NCBI RefSeq assembly: GCF_024380015.1
Contig: NZ_CP101508.1
Location: 1,054,902-1,118,901, forward strand
From: Photobacterium atrarenae
GTDB lineage: Bacteria > Pseudomonadota > Gammaproteobacteria > Enterobacterales > Vibrionaceae
DNA: 64,000 bases
Direction of reading: 5' to 3'
The notes beneath the pieces were generated by a model. The model saw only the letters and a list, made by a program, of their open reading frames with translations. It had not been told where the DNA came from and made no database searches. How positions within the stretch are numbered: the first letter of the stretch is position 1; every line of letters begins with the position of its first letter. Both the position numbers and the translations under genes were made by a program. Shown in pieces: positions 28,497 through 38,541 of the stretch.

Positions 28497-28524
28497 AAAA
28501 AAGCAGCCGATGGCTGCTTTTTTT
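28497..28524 (+). terminator. Terminator of rluB
   Basis: An 8-bp stem AAGCAGCC/GGCTGCTT with loop GAT, flanked by an A run and a T run. It overlaps the start of a short tandem repeat. Confidence 0.9.
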
Positions 28525-28566
28525 GTACCTGGTCTTTTTTGTACCTGGTCTTTTTTGTACTTGGTA
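28519..28566. repeat. Three tandem copies of a 16-bp T-rich repeat
   Basis: TTTTTTGTACCTGGTC occurs at a 16-base period (GTACCT at 28525 and 28541, and GTACTT at 28557). The last copy has diverged. It begins in the T tract of the rluB terminator, so each copy offers another T run after the hairpin. Confidence 0.85.
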
Positions 28567-28600
28567 TTGATGGCTGGACTTTGCCCGTGGGGAGCTCGGA

Positions 28601-29371
28601 TTAACTTTCCGCGCCCGCCGGTCCCGGTTTGCGTTTTGGCTGCGCATCAATGCACTGGCCATGGACATCTTTGCTCTCCGGCCCCATCAGGTAGAGATAC
28701 AGCGGGATGATGTCTTCCGGTGTTTTCAGCAACGAGGCATCCTCGGCCGGGAAGGCCTTGGCCCGCATCCCGGTGCGGGTACCGCCCGGATTGATCGCAT
28801 TGACCCGGACATGGGTGTTGCTCAGCTCATCGGCCAGCACCTGCATCATACCTTCGGTGGCGAATTTGGAGATGGCGTAAGCGCCCCAGAATGCCCGGCC
28901 CTGATGGCCGACAGAAGAAGAGGTGAAAATAATCCGGCCGTCTTTGGCTTTTTTGACCAGCGGCATCAGCGCCTGGGTCATCAGGAACTGGGCCTTGACG
29001 TTGACTTGCATCACCTCATCAAAGGTATCTTCACCAAGTTGATCGAACGGGCTCAGCACCCCCAGCAGGCCGGCATTGTGCAGCACGCCGTCCAGGTGGC
29101 CGAACTGACCTTCAATGGTCTCAGCCATATCGAGGTAGTTCTGCTTGGTCGCGCCCATTAGATCCAGCGGGATAATCGCCGGTTGGGGGTAGCCCAGCGC
29201 TTCTATTTCATCGTAAACGGCTTCAAGCTTCGCCACTGTGCGGCCAAGCAAAATAACAGTTGCACCGTGAGCTGCGTAGCTGATGGCAGCCTGACGACCA
29301 ATGCCTTCTCCGGCACCGGTTACCAGAATGACGCGATCTTTAAGCGAATCGGCAGCAATTTGATATTCCAC
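28601..29371 (-). CDS. yciK: Short-chain dehydrogenase/reductase YciK
   Basis: A 256-residue SDR oxidoreductase. Rossmann motif VTGAGEGIG, LHNAGLLG, active-site Ser in FTSSSVG, catalytic YAISK (Tyr and Lys), and NPGGTRTGMRA. The C-terminal DAQPKRKPG is characteristic of YciK. The substrate is unknown. The frame is open 21 codons further, but the GTG at 29369-29371 has AAGGAAG at the right distance and matches the family start. It is divergent from sohB across about 105 bases. Confidence 0.92.
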   Translation of the reverse strand: MEYQIAADSLKDRVILVTGAGEGIGRQAAISYAAHGATVILLGRTVAKLEAVYDEIEALGYPQPAIIPLDLMGATKQNYLDMAETIEGQFGHLDGVLHNAGLLGVLSPFDQLGEDTFDEVMQVNVKAQFLMTQALMPLVKKAKDGRIIFTSSSVGHQGRAFWGAYAISKFATEGMMQVLADELSNTHVRVNAINPGGTRTGMRAKAFPAEDASLLKTPEDIIPLYLYLMGPESKDVHGQCIDAQPKRKPGPAGAES

Positions 29372-29476
29372 GTGTAACTTCCTTATTGGTTTTTTCGTTT
29401 TCCTATTGTATTGCGATAGCGGTATGGGTGACAACTTGGTTACAATGAAGAAAATGCCAAAAATGAGGACTCAACA

Positions 29477-30538
29477 TTGGATTTTTTGTTTGATTACGGG
29501 CTGTTCCTGGCCAAAATTGCCACGGTGGTGATCGCGATTGTCAGTATTTTGGTGCTGGCGAAAGGACTGAGCGGTCGTCAGGGCGGGCAAAAAGGCGAGC
29601 TGGAAGTCACCAATCTGACCGAGCAACACAAAGACACGGTCCACCAGCTGGAATCACACCTGTATGACAAGCCGCTGCTCAAAGCGCGCGAAAAAGCGTC
29701 GAAAAAAGCCGATAAAGAAAAGAATAAAGCTCGCCAGAGTGAAATCAAGAAAGCAGCCAAGGAAGGGGAGCTGTCCCAGGCCCGTGAGGCGCGCTTGTTT
29801 GTCCTCGATTTCCACGGCAGCATAGATGCCCGTGAGGTTTCCGCATTGCGGGAAGAAGTGAGCGCGATTTTGGCGGTAGCCGCCGAAGGTGACGAAGTAC
29901 TGCTGCGTCTGGAAACCGGTGGTGGCATGGTCCATGGCTACGGTCTGGCCTCTTCACAGCTTGATCGCCTGAAAGCGGCCGGGATCACCCTGACGATTGC
30001 CGTCGATAAAGTGGCAGCGAGTGGTGGTTATATGATGGCGTGTGTCGCCGATAAAATCATTTCGGCCCCGTTTGCTGTGGTTGGCTCGATCGGAGTGATT
30101 GCCCAGTTGCCGAACTTTAATAAACTGCTGAAAAAGCACGATATCGAATTTGAGCAAATCACCGCCGGTGAGTTTAAGCGAACGCTCACGATGTTCGGCG
30201 AAAATACAGATAAAGCGCGGGATAAGTTCAAATCTGAAATCGAGGAAACCCACGATCTGTTCAAGCTGTTTATTGCCGAGCACCGCCCGTCGCTGGCGCT
30301 GGATCAAGTGGCGACTGGTGAGCACTGGTTCGGCAAGCAGGCCTTAGAACTCGGTTTGGTGGATGAAATCGGCACCAGTGATGATGTGATCACTGCTGCC
30401 TGTAAGGAACGTGAAGTGTTGGCGGTGCGCTATGTCCAGCGTAAAAAACTGGCTGAGAAACTGGCCGGTGCGACCAGTGAGGCGGCTGATCGCCTGCTGC
30501 TGAAATGGATCAGCCGCGGCCAGCGTCCGATTGTCTGA
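29477..30538 (+). CDS. sohB: Probable inner-membrane serine protease SohB
   Basis: A 353-residue S49-family peptidase related to SppA. The N-terminal membrane segment (about residues 8-28) is followed by a Lys-rich charged stretch with coiled-coil character (about 55-95). The protease domain then has catalytic Ser in VAASGGYMMAC and Lys in TAGEFKRTL. The initiation codon appears to be TTG at 29477, preceded by GAGGAC. It gives the start MDFLFDYGLFLAKI, which matches Escherichia coli SohB. The active face is expected in the periplasm. Confidence 0.93.
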   Translation: MDFLFDYGLFLAKIATVVIAIVSILVLAKGLSGRQGGQKGELEVTNLTEQHKDTVHQLESHLYDKPLLKAREKASKKADKEKNKARQSEIKKAAKEGELSQAREARLFVLDFHGSIDAREVSALREEVSAILAVAAEGDEVLLRLETGGGMVHGYGLASSQLDRLKAAGITLTIAVDKVAASGGYMMACVADKIISAPFAVVGSIGVIAQLPNFNKLLKKHDIEFEQITAGEFKRTLTMFGENTDKARDKFKSEIEETHDLFKLFIAEHRPSLALDQVATGEHWFGKQALELGLVDEIGTSDDVITAACKEREVLAVRYVQRKKLAEKLAGATSEAADRLLLKWISRGQRPIV

Positions 30539-30568
30539 GCCTGGGTGATGCCTGCTGGTGGATCCATC

Positions 30569-30600
30569 ACAGCCCCGCATTAGCGGGGCTGTCATTTTTC
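30569..30600 (+). terminator. Terminator of sohB
   Basis: A perfect 10-bp stem ACAGCCCCGC/GCGGGGCTGT with a 4-base loop, followed by CATTTTTC, 30 bases after the sohB stop codon. It could also serve the convergent yciN. Confidence 0.9.
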
Positions 30601-30632
30601 TGGCGAATCATTCGCCTCGGCTTTGAGGCCGC

Positions 30633-30881
30633 TTAGTCCGCGAGGGTAAATTCCGGCGAAAGCTGGTGGGCGAGGTACTTGAACAGGTTAAATACCACGG
30701 TGGTTTTCTCGGTCGGCAGCCCTTGGTCGTCGAGGAAATAGTCACCGCGGAAGATCAGGACATCGTCTTTTTCTTCTACGCTCGTGGCGCGGATACCGTC
30801 CTGGTAAGCCTGGTGATCCTGAAGCAATTGGTTAGCGATCATCAGCAAGTCATTGGTTTTAATTTCTTTTTTATCACTCAT
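30633..30881 (-). CDS. yciN: YciN family protein (DUF2498)
   Basis: An 82-residue cytoplasmic protein of unknown function. GDYFLDDQGLPTEKTT, followed by VVFNLFKYLAHQLS, is diagnostic for the YciN family. Length equals that of Escherichia coli YciN (83). It sits between sohB and topA as in enteric bacteria. It converges with sohB and diverges from topA. A role has not been established for the family. Confidence 0.9.
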   Translation of the reverse strand: MSDKKEIKTNDLLMIANQLLQDHQAYQDGIRATSVEEKDDVLIFRGDYFLDDQGLPTEKTTVVFNLFKYLAHQLSPEFTLAD

Positions 30882-31474
30882 AAAGATTCTCTCTGTGGTG
30901 ACAGCCCCGCGATTTGAAAGCGGGATGCGGGAGCGGGGCGAGATGTGTCAGTGTATTGAAGTTCTGGGGAGAAAACAAATCCACATCTATAAAGAGGGAA
31001 TTCTGAAATTGGTTAAAGAGTGTGTGCATTTGGTGAAAGTCTCCGCGATTTATGTGAGCCAAGACAAAAATTCATGGGTTTGAATAGTCAAAGCGGTTGC
31101 GAGGTGGTAATCATTAGCGCCCGTCGCCTCTTTCAAAGTGGAAAAATAGAAAATGAATCGGCGTTGAGCTACAACAAATACAGGAGGGCAAAGGGGTTAA
31201 CCTGTATTTAACAAGTGGAGAAGGGACGAGCAAACAATTCGCTTTCTGCAAAAAGCAGTTGACCTTCACGGAATGTAGCCCAATATGTAAATACCAGTCA
31301 CATTAAGTAACTATCTGTCCGAGGCCCTGGTTTTTCCTTGCGTTACGATAGGTTAGGAATAGTTATTTAATCAGATTGGTTAGTTAGCGTTGCCGTGCCA
31401 CTGGGTCATTTTTAACGTGCAACTATTTGTTTTATTCTAAAGTTTTGCGAGCACGAGGACGTAATTGAGTCATT
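30882..31474. other. 593-base gene-free region upstream of topA
   Basis: No open frame here has a credible start, ribosome site or family resemblance. The left half should hold the yciN promoter and the right half the topA promoter, probably in the AT-rich stretch at about 31340-31440. It contains the 9-bp inverted repeat listed separately. No other structure recognised. Confidence 0.6.
31176..31209. repeat. 9-bp inverted repeat in the topA upstream region
   Basis: AAATACAGG (31176-31184) and CCTGTATTT (31201-31209) are perfect complements around a 16-base purine-rich loop. A strong ribosome-site-like CAGGAGGG overlaps the left arm. There is no T tract, so it is not a typical terminator. It might be an RNA hairpin or a protein site. 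Confidence 0.45.
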
Positions 31475-34120
31475 ATGGGTAAATCTCTCGTTATCGTGGA
31501 GTCACCAGCCAAGGCGAAAACAATAAATAAGTACTTGGGCAAAGACTTCATTGTTAAATCTAGCGTGGGTCACGTCCGTGATTTGCCGACGGGTGCACGA
31601 AGCACGGGTAAAAAGGCGGCCCCGACCTCGACGAAAGGGTTGAGCGCCGAAGAGAAAGCCCGCATCAAAAAAGAAAAAGAACGTAAGTCGCTGATCGGCA
31701 AAATGGGGGTGAACCCCTACAACGGCTGGGAAGCGCAGTACGAAGTGCTGCCGGGGAAAGAAAAGGTAGTCAACGAGCTACAAAAACTGGCAGCGGATGC
31801 TGACTATGTCTACCTCGCGACCGATTTGGACCGCGAGGGAGAGGCCATTGCGTGGCACCTTCGTGAGCTCATCGGTGGCGATGAGGAACGCTATAAGCGA
31901 GTGGTTTTCAACGAAATCACCAAGAATGCAATTCAGCAGGCTTTCGAGCAGCCTGGCGAACTGAACATCGACGGCGTCAATGCCCAGCAAGCCCGCCGCT
32001 TTCTTGACCGCGTGGTCGGCTTTATGGTCTCGCCGCTGCTGTGGAAGAAAGTGGCCCGCGGCCTGTCGGCCGGCCGGGTTCAGTCGGTTGCGGTGAAGCT
32101 GATTGTCGAGCGTGAGCGCGAAATTAAAGCATTTACGCCGGAAGAATACTGGGACATGCACGCCAACACGCAGACCCAGGGCAAAGATGCCCTGCGCCTG
32201 ATGGTGGCCCAGCAAGCCGGTAAGGCGTTCCGTCCGGAAAATGAAGCCGACACCATGGCGGCCAAAGCGCTGCTGGAACAGGCGGCGTTCACTGTGGTTG
32301 ATCGTGAAGATCGCCCAACCAGCAGCAAGCCGTCCGCGCCATACATTACCTCGACGTTGCAACAGGCGGCCAGTACCCGTCTGGGTTACGGGGTGAAACG
32401 GACCATGGGTCTGGCCCAGCGCCTGTACGAAGCCGGTTATATTACCTATATGCGTACCGACTCGACGAACCTGTCCAAGGAAGCGGTGGCGTCGGCGCGT
32501 GAATATATCGGTCAGGAATACGGCGAGAACTATCTGCCGGCCCAGCCGAATGTTTACGGCAGCAAGGGCAATGCCCAGGAAGCGCACGAGGCGATCCGTC
32601 CTTCCAATGTAGAAGTGAAAGCGGAAAACCTGGAAGGGATGGAGCAGGACGCGGTCAAGTTGTACGACCTGATCTGGCGCCAGTTTGTGGCCTGTCAGAT
32701 GGTTCCGGCGAAATACGACTCCACCACCATTACGGTGGAAGCGGGTGAATTCACGCTGAAAGCCAAAGGTCGCACCCTGCGTTTTGCCGGCTGGACACAG
32801 GTTCAGCGTCCGTCCGGGAAGAACGAAGACACCACATTGCCGATGGTTCATGTCGGCGATTCGCTGGCACTGGAGAGCCTGGAGCCGAAGCAGCACTTCA
32901 CCAAGCCACCGGCACGCTTCACTGAAGCGGCCCTGGTGAAAGAGTTGGAAAAACGCGGGATCGGCCGCCCGTCAACCTACGCTTCGATCATCTCGACCAT
33001 CCAGGATCGTGGTTATGTACGGGTCGATCAGCGTCGTTTCTACGCTGAAAAAATGGGCGAGATCGTCTCAGATCGTCTCGATGAGAGCTTCTCGGATCTG
33101 ATGGATTACGACTTCACCGCGCGGATGGAAGGGAATCTGGATAAAATCGCCGAAGGCCAGGCGAACTGGAAGGCGGTCCTGGATAAATTCTTCAGTGACT
33201 TCTCTGCCGAGCTGGAAAAAGCAGAGTGTGATGAAGAAGAAGGCGGTATGAAGCCGAATAAGATCGTGCTGACCGACATCGAATGTCCGACCTGTGGTCG
33301 TCCGATGGGGATCCGCACGGCGTCGACCGGGGTGTTCCTGGGTTGTTCCGGCTACGCGCTACCACCGAAAGAGCGTTGTAAAACCACCATCAACCTGGGG
33401 GATGAGGAAGGGATCGTCAACGTCCTGGAAGAGGATGTTGAAACGGCCGCTCTGCGTGCCAAGAAACGTTGTCCGAAGTGTGACACGGCGATGGATGCCT
33501 ACCTGATCGACCAGGAGCGTAAGCTGCACGTCTGTGGTAACAACCCGATCTGTGATGGTTATATCGTTGAGAAGGGGGAGTTCAAGCTCAAGGGCTATGA
33601 CGGCCCGGTGATCGAATGTGACAAGTGCGGCTCCGACATGGAGCTGAAAAACGGTCGCTTCGGCAAGTACATGGGTTGTACCAATGAGAGCTGTAAGAAT
33701 ACGCGGAAAATCCTGAAAAACGGTGAAATTGCGCCGCCGAAAGAAGATCCGGTGCATCTGCCTGAGCTGCCGTGCAGCCAGGATCCGGATGCATACTTTG
33801 TCCTGCGTGACGGGGCTTCCGGTCTGTTTATGGCTGCCAGTACTTTCCCGAAATCACGGGAAACCCGTGCGCCGCTGGTTGCTGAGCTGGCTCGGTTTAA
33901 AGACCGCCTGTCACCGAAGTTTGCCTACCTGGCTGATGCGCCGCAGGAAGATCCGGATGGTCGCCCGACTGTGGTTCGCTTCAGTCGCAAGACCAAGGAA
34001 AACTACATTCGCTCGGAAATTGACGGCAAGCCATCGGGCTGGACCGGGCTCTACGTCGACGGTAAGTGGGAAATTACCGACAAGCGTAAAAAGCCAAAAG
34101 CCGAGAAAACAGAAAAGTAA
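31475..34120 (+). CDS. topA: DNA topoisomerase I
   Basis: An 881-residue type IA topoisomerase that relaxes negative supercoils. Toprim domain at the N terminus ([27 protein letters not shown]); active-site Tyr in [22 protein letters not shown] follows. The C-terminal part has three four-cysteine zinc ribbons (starting near CPTCGRP, CPKCDTA and CDKCGSD). A final basic region follows. Full length for Vibrionaceae TopA. A clear terminator follows. Confidence 0.98.
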   Translation: MGKSLVIVESPAKAKTINKYLGKDFIVKSSVGHVRDLPTGARSTGKKAAPTSTKGLSAEEKARIKKEKERKSLIGKMGVNPYNGWEAQYEVLPGKEKVVNELQKLAADADYVYLATDLDREGEAIAWHLRELIGGDEERYKRVVFNEITKNAIQQAFEQPGELNIDGVNAQQARRFLDRVVGFMVSPLLWKKVARGLSAGRVQSVAVKLIVEREREIKAFTPEEYWDMHANTQTQGKDALRLMVAQQAGKAFRPENEADTMAAKALLEQAAFTVVDREDRPTSSKPSAPYITSTLQQAASTRLGYGVKRTMGLAQRLYEAGYITYMRTDSTNLSKEAVASAREYIGQEYGENYLPAQPNVYGSKGNAQEAHEAIRPSNVEVKAENLEGMEQDAVKLYDLIWRQFVACQMVPAKYDSTTITVEAGEFTLKAKGRTLRFAGWTQVQRPSGKNEDTTLPMVHVGDSLALESLEPKQHFTKPPARFTEAALVKELEKRGIGRPSTYASIISTIQDRGYVRVDQRRFYAEKMGEIVSDRLDESFSDLMDYDFTARMEGNLDKIAEGQANWKAVLDKFFSDFSAELEKAECDEEEGGMKPNKIVLTDIECPTCGRPMGIRTASTGVFLGCSGYALPPKERCKTTINLGDEEGIVNVLEEDVETAALRAKKRCPKCDTAMDAYLIDQERKLHVCGNNPICDGYIVEKGEFKLKGYDGPVIECDKCGSDMELKNGRFGKYMGCTNESCKNTRKILKNGEIAPPKEDPVHLPELPCSQDPDAYFVLRDGASGLFMAASTFPKSRETRAPLVAELARFKDRLSPKFAYLADAPQEDPDGRPTVVRFSRKTKENYIRSEIDGKPSGWTGLYVDGKWEITDKRKKPKAEKTEK

Positions 34121-34126
34121 GGACAT

Positions 34127-34152
34127 GAAAAACCGCCGGAAGGCGGTTTTTT
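34127..34152 (+). terminator. Terminator of topA
   Basis: An 8-bp stem AAACCGCC/GGCGGTTT with GGAA tetraloop and following T residues. It lies 10 bases after the topA stop codon. Confidence 0.93.
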
Positions 34153-34188
34153 GTGTTTGGGCCATTGGTGTTGGAAATGATCAGAAGG

Positions 34189-34989
34189 TCAGGCTGCCTT
34201 GCTGCTCTGAGCCGGAACGCCACTATGGAAGCGGAAGTGCTCATCGGGCTGGGAGATGAGTTCAGCTTCCCGGGCACCGATCACCTTGACCCGCTCGCTG
34301 ATATCTTCGCCGGCAATGGTTTCTGCCAGGATCAGGTAGTCTTGATAATGGCGTGCCTCGGAGCGCAGTAGTGAGATGTAGAATTTCTTCAGTTCTTCAT
34401 CGAGGAACGGCGCCAGTTTGGCGAAACGTTCACAGGAGCGGGCTTCGATATAGGCACCGACAATCAGCTTGTCGACCAGGGTTGCCGGCTCATGGGTGCG
34501 GACGGCTTTCATCAGGCCCCGGGCGTAGCGGCCGGCACGCAGGCTGCTGTAGGGGATCCCGCGGCTGTCCATGATCTCAAGCACCTGTTCGAAATGGTGA
34601 AACTCTTCCTTGATGAGGCGAACCATCTTGTCGATCAGCTCCTGGCCGTGGGCGAAATCCTGGCGGGGCGTGAGCGGCGCGGAGAGACCGTTTTTTTTGC
34701 CGTGAAATGTGCTGGTATCGCGCAGTTTGCCGTAGACGAAGCCTTCATAGGGTTTGGCCCATGCCAAGAGTGCCTGGCCGCTCTCAGCATCAACGGCATA
34801 TTTGCGGATCAGGAACATGGCCGTCTGGCTGGCCTTCAGTTCACAATTACAGTGATCGACCAACAAGTCGGTCAGGTTCTCCGGCTTACGGGCTTCTTCA
34901 ATCCAGCTGTCGGGCGTGTCGCACTGAAGGAATTGTTGGATTGGCGAGAGCAGCTCGTCAATCATGCGCTGCGTGTCGTTCATGGGCAT
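34189..34989 (-). CDS. miaE: tRNA-(ms2io6A)-hydroxylase MiaE
   Basis: A 266-residue diiron monooxygenase that hydroxylates the isopentenyl group of ms2i6A37 in tRNA. The carboxylate/His ligands lie in HCNCELKASQTAM, KEEFHHFEQV, EARSCERF and RSEARHYQDY, the ferritin-like four-helix pattern. It needs oxygen, so activity depends on aerobic growth. Two Met codons stand close together (34989 and 34983); neither has a good ribosome site, so the exact start is uncertain. Confidence 0.93.
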   Translation of the reverse strand: MPMNDTQRMIDELLSPIQQFLQCDTPDSWIEEARKPENLTDLLVDHCNCELKASQTAMFLIRKYAVDAESGQALLAWAKPYEGFVYGKLRDTSTFHGKKNGLSAPLTPRQDFAHGQELIDKMVRLIKEEFHHFEQVLEIMDSRGIPYSSLRAGRYARGLMKAVRTHEPATLVDKLIVGAYIEARSCERFAKLAPFLDEELKKFYISLLRSEARHYQDYLILAETIAGEDISERVKVIGAREAELISQPDEHFRFHSGVPAQSSKAA

Positions 34990-35084
34990 TCGTGTTGCGT
35001 CTGATAGTCAGTTAAACAGGAAGTTGGGGAGTATAGCAAGTTCTGCCCGTTGCGTCTCAGTTGGCGGTCAACTGTAACCGGGGA

Positions 35085-35112
35085 TCAAAAAAGGCCGCGA
35101 CGGCGGCCTTTG
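35085..35112 (-). terminator. Terminator of the 35130-35891 gene
   Basis: On the minus strand an AAGGCCGC/GCGGCCTT stem is followed by six T residues, just after the stop codon of the upstream membrane-anchored protein gene. Confidence 0.88.
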
Positions 35113-35129
35113 CGAAGTGTAGAAACGGG

Positions 35130-35891
35130 TTACCATTTCCGCTTGGGCTGGAACAGCACGTCGAGGTCGTCCTGCTCGCGGTCAATCATTTGTTGACGTT
35201 CCTGCTCGTGACTTTGATTCTGGCTGTCATCAATGTCAAGCAGCATGCCCTGCAGTTTCTCCCGTGCCTGGTTGGCATAGTTGTCGTTCTTGCTGGCCAG
35301 GACATCAATTCCTTTTTTGAGCAGCTGCTTCGCGGTTCCCAGCTGTCGTTTGGCCTTGGCATCGTTGGCGCGTTTAATGACATTTTCGATGTTGATCCGC
35401 AATTGGATCCCTTCGAGCCGGGCATTTTCTGCCACAAAAGCCTGGGTTGGAAAACGTCCCTTGCTGTGTTCATTACGGATCACGGTTTTCAGGCGTTTCA
35501 CCAGCTGCAGCATCCCAATGGCTTGTTTGTCGGTACTGGGGACCTTAAACGGGGTAACATCAGCGTTGGAATAGTTTTCCTGCAACTGGCGGATCTGATC
35601 TCTCACATTCCTGATCCGCGGCGGCAGGCTTTTGTCCGAAGGATCGGTTTCGCTCATGCTTTCCAGCGAGTGTAAGACGCGCTGGTTCAGACACACCAGG
35701 AGCTCTTTACTATAAGGCAGGTGATGGGCATTCCCAATCAGCTCTTCTGTCGCATCAATGGTGGCAATGAATTTGGCCAGTTCCTGATGTTTTGCACTTT
35801 CAAGGCGTTGGCGATACTGAACGATCACGTTGTAGCCAATGACCAAGACCAGCAATAGCGAAATCAGGCCAATCATTAAAGGGATACTCAT
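35130..35891 (-). CDS. Membrane-anchored coiled-coil protein of unknown function
   Basis: Not recognised as a named family. The product has 253 residues. One N-terminal membrane helix (IPLMIGLISLLLVLVIGY) is followed by a charged, mostly helical cytoplasmic-type region rich in Gln, Lys and Glu, with coiled-coil character. It ends in DVLFQPKRKW. The start taken is the ATG directly before the membrane helix. The frame is also open to an ATG at 35930 and a GTG at 35939. It has its own terminator and lies divergent from cysB. No catalytic motif was seen. Confidence 0.75.
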   Translation of the reverse strand: MSIPLMIGLISLLLVLVIGYNVIVQYRQRLESAKHQELAKFIATIDATEELIGNAHHLPYSKELLVCLNQRVLHSLESMSETDPSDKSLPPRIRNVRDQIRQLQENYSNADVTPFKVPSTDKQAIGMLQLVKRLKTVIRNEHSKGRFPTQAFVAENARLEGIQLRINIENVIKRANDAKAKRQLGTAKQLLKKGIDVLASKNDNYANQAREKLQGMLLDIDDSQNQSHEQERQQMIDREQDDLDVLFQPKRKW

Positions 35892-36044
35892 AGAATACGT
35901 CTGTCTTCCGTGCGTTTGAACGAGCCTCATAAGATACACTATCTCTCAATCCCGGCATAGCGTGGCGGCCAATTTTGCTAGCTTTATCCGTTAATCGGCA
36001 GGTTTTCATTTGGTCGACTTACTTGCCGGGTTAACTTCGGTATG

Positions 36045-36070
36045 ATTGGGCATCCGGTTGGATGCCCAAT
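36045..36070. repeat. Perfect 11-bp hairpin upstream of cysB
   Basis: ATTGGGCATCC and GGATGCCCAAT flank a GGTT tetraloop. It is in the roughly 320-base gap between the divergent membrane-protein gene and cysB. Only CCGATTTTA follows, so terminator activity is uncertain. The rest of that gap presumably holds the two promoters; no other signal was recognised. Confidence 0.6.
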
Positions 36071-36180
36071 CCGATTTTATGGCATAAAAAGCAGGCTTGC
36101 TCAGGGGGATTCGACTCAAGAAATGCTATGAAAGTTGCGAGATTCGATATATAACATGATGCAATACATGGTTGCACTGA

Positions 36181-37188
<1,008 letters not shown>

Positions 37189-37215
37189 CGGGTCCGGTTA
37201 TTGCAATTCCCGCGA

Positions 37216-37243
37216 AGGGCTGTCAGAAGACAGCCCTTTTCTT
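37216..37243 (+). terminator. Terminator of cysB
   Basis: A perfect 9-bp stem AGGGCTGTC/GACAGCCCT with AGAA loop, followed by TTTCTTTT. Confidence 0.9.
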
Positions 37244-37330
37244 TTGCGACGGCAAACATGGGTAGGTAGATGCGCCGCTTGTGGTATAAAATGCCGGGTC
37301 TTGTTGCTAATGTCTCTGAAGAGTTCTGAC

Positions 37331-38539
37331 ATGACTGGATATTCACCGCGGTTTCACCGTCTGGACAAGCTGCTGACCGACAATCGTGCGTTCTGGCAGT
37401 TTATGCCGTTTGCTGCCACAGACTTGATTTGGCAATCCAGTCATCCGGGGTTGTGCGACTGGCTTAACGGGTTGAGTGATGAGGCAATCGCCGCGTTCCT
37501 GCACGATGGCGAGGCACTGGCTTTAGCGCTGTCGCCCTGGTTGCCCGCTGCGCCCGAGTTGTATCGCCTGTCGCAGCTCGAGGCCCTGCAACCGTCGGGT
37601 GATGCGTCTGAGCCTGCCTGGCCCCAGGGGCTGGATGTCGGGATCCCGGGGCGCAAGTGGCAACAGATCACTGCGTTTAATCGTGCTACTCCGGCATTGC
37701 AACTGCCGATTCTTGAGTGGTGTGCCGGCAAAGGGCATCTGGGTCGGGTACTGGCAGTCAGCCACCAGATGCCGGTGGTCAGCCTGGAGTGGCAGCAGAC
37801 CTTGTGTGAAGAAGGGGATGTTGCCGCCCGCCGGCTGCAATTGCCGATCCGTTTTGTCCATGCTGATGCGTTCGAGCCTGCCAGTGCCGAGCATGTGCTG
37901 GCCAGGCAGCACGCCGTGGCGCTGCATGCCTGTGGTGACTTGCATGTCGCACTGTTACAGCGGGTTACAGAGCGCCGGGGGAAGGCCGTGACAATTTCCC
38001 CGTGTTGCTACCACTTGATCCGAGAGAGCCATTATCAACCGCTCTCGCGCGTCGGTCAGCAAAGCCAGCTCCAGCTGAGCAAGCATGATTTGCGCTTGCC
38101 GCTGCAGGAGACAGTGACGGCCGGGCAGCGGGTGCGTCGCCAGCGCCGGACCGAGGTCAGCTTCCGACTGGGTTTTGATAGCCTGCAGCGATTCGTACGC
38201 GGTAGTGATACTTATCTGCCGGTGCCGAATGTGCAAAAGGCCCAGCTCAATGCCGGCTTTGCCAGTTTCTGCCGCTGGGCGGCCGAGAAGAAACAGCTTG
38301 AGCTGCCATCAGCGATCGATTTTGAGCACTGGCTGCAACAGGGTGAACAGCGCTTTGCCCGGGTTGAGCGAATGGAGCTGGTACGCCAGCTGTTTCGTCG
38401 ACCGCTGGAATTGTGGCTGATTGAAGATCGGGTCGGTTATTTAGAAGAGCGTGGCTATCAGGTGTCGGTCGGGGCCTTTTGCGACAAGCCGGTGACGCCA
38501 CGGAATATTCTGATCCACGCCGAGCGAAAGGATAACTGA
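37331..38539 (+). CDS. SAM-dependent methyltransferase, METTL25-like (Methyltransf_32)
   Basis: A 402-residue class I methyltransferase. SAM-binding motif ILEWCAGKGHLGRVLA, followed by VVSLEWQ, VALHACGDLHVALL and ISPCCYHLIRESHY. The HACGDL and CCYH pieces resemble the Methyltransf_32/METTL25 family. The target is unknown. The frame is open far upstream into cysB. The ATG of MTGYSPRFHRL was chosen because GAAGAG precedes it and the terminator of cysB lies just before. The TauE-like gene follows after two bases, so the two form an operon. Confidence 0.8.
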   Translation: MTGYSPRFHRLDKLLTDNRAFWQFMPFAATDLIWQSSHPGLCDWLNGLSDEAIAAFLHDGEALALALSPWLPAAPELYRLSQLEALQPSGDASEPAWPQGLDVGIPGRKWQQITAFNRATPALQLPILEWCAGKGHLGRVLAVSHQMPVVSLEWQQTLCEEGDVAARRLQLPIRFVHADAFEPASAEHVLARQHAVALHACGDLHVALLQRVTERRGKAVTISPCCYHLIRESHYQPLSRVGQQSQLQLSKHDLRLPLQETVTAGQRVRRQRRTEVSFRLGFDSLQRFVRGSDTYLPVPNVQKAQLNAGFASFCRWAAEKKQLELPSAIDFEHWLQQGEQRFARVERMELVRQLFRRPLELWLIEDRVGYLEERGYQVSVGAFCDKPVTPRNILIHAERKDN

Positions 38540-38541
38540 GC

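Noticed and set aside
30853..31211. Two short plus-strand frames in the topA upstream region
   Set aside because: No ribosome site or recognisable composition, and one overlaps the start of yciN.
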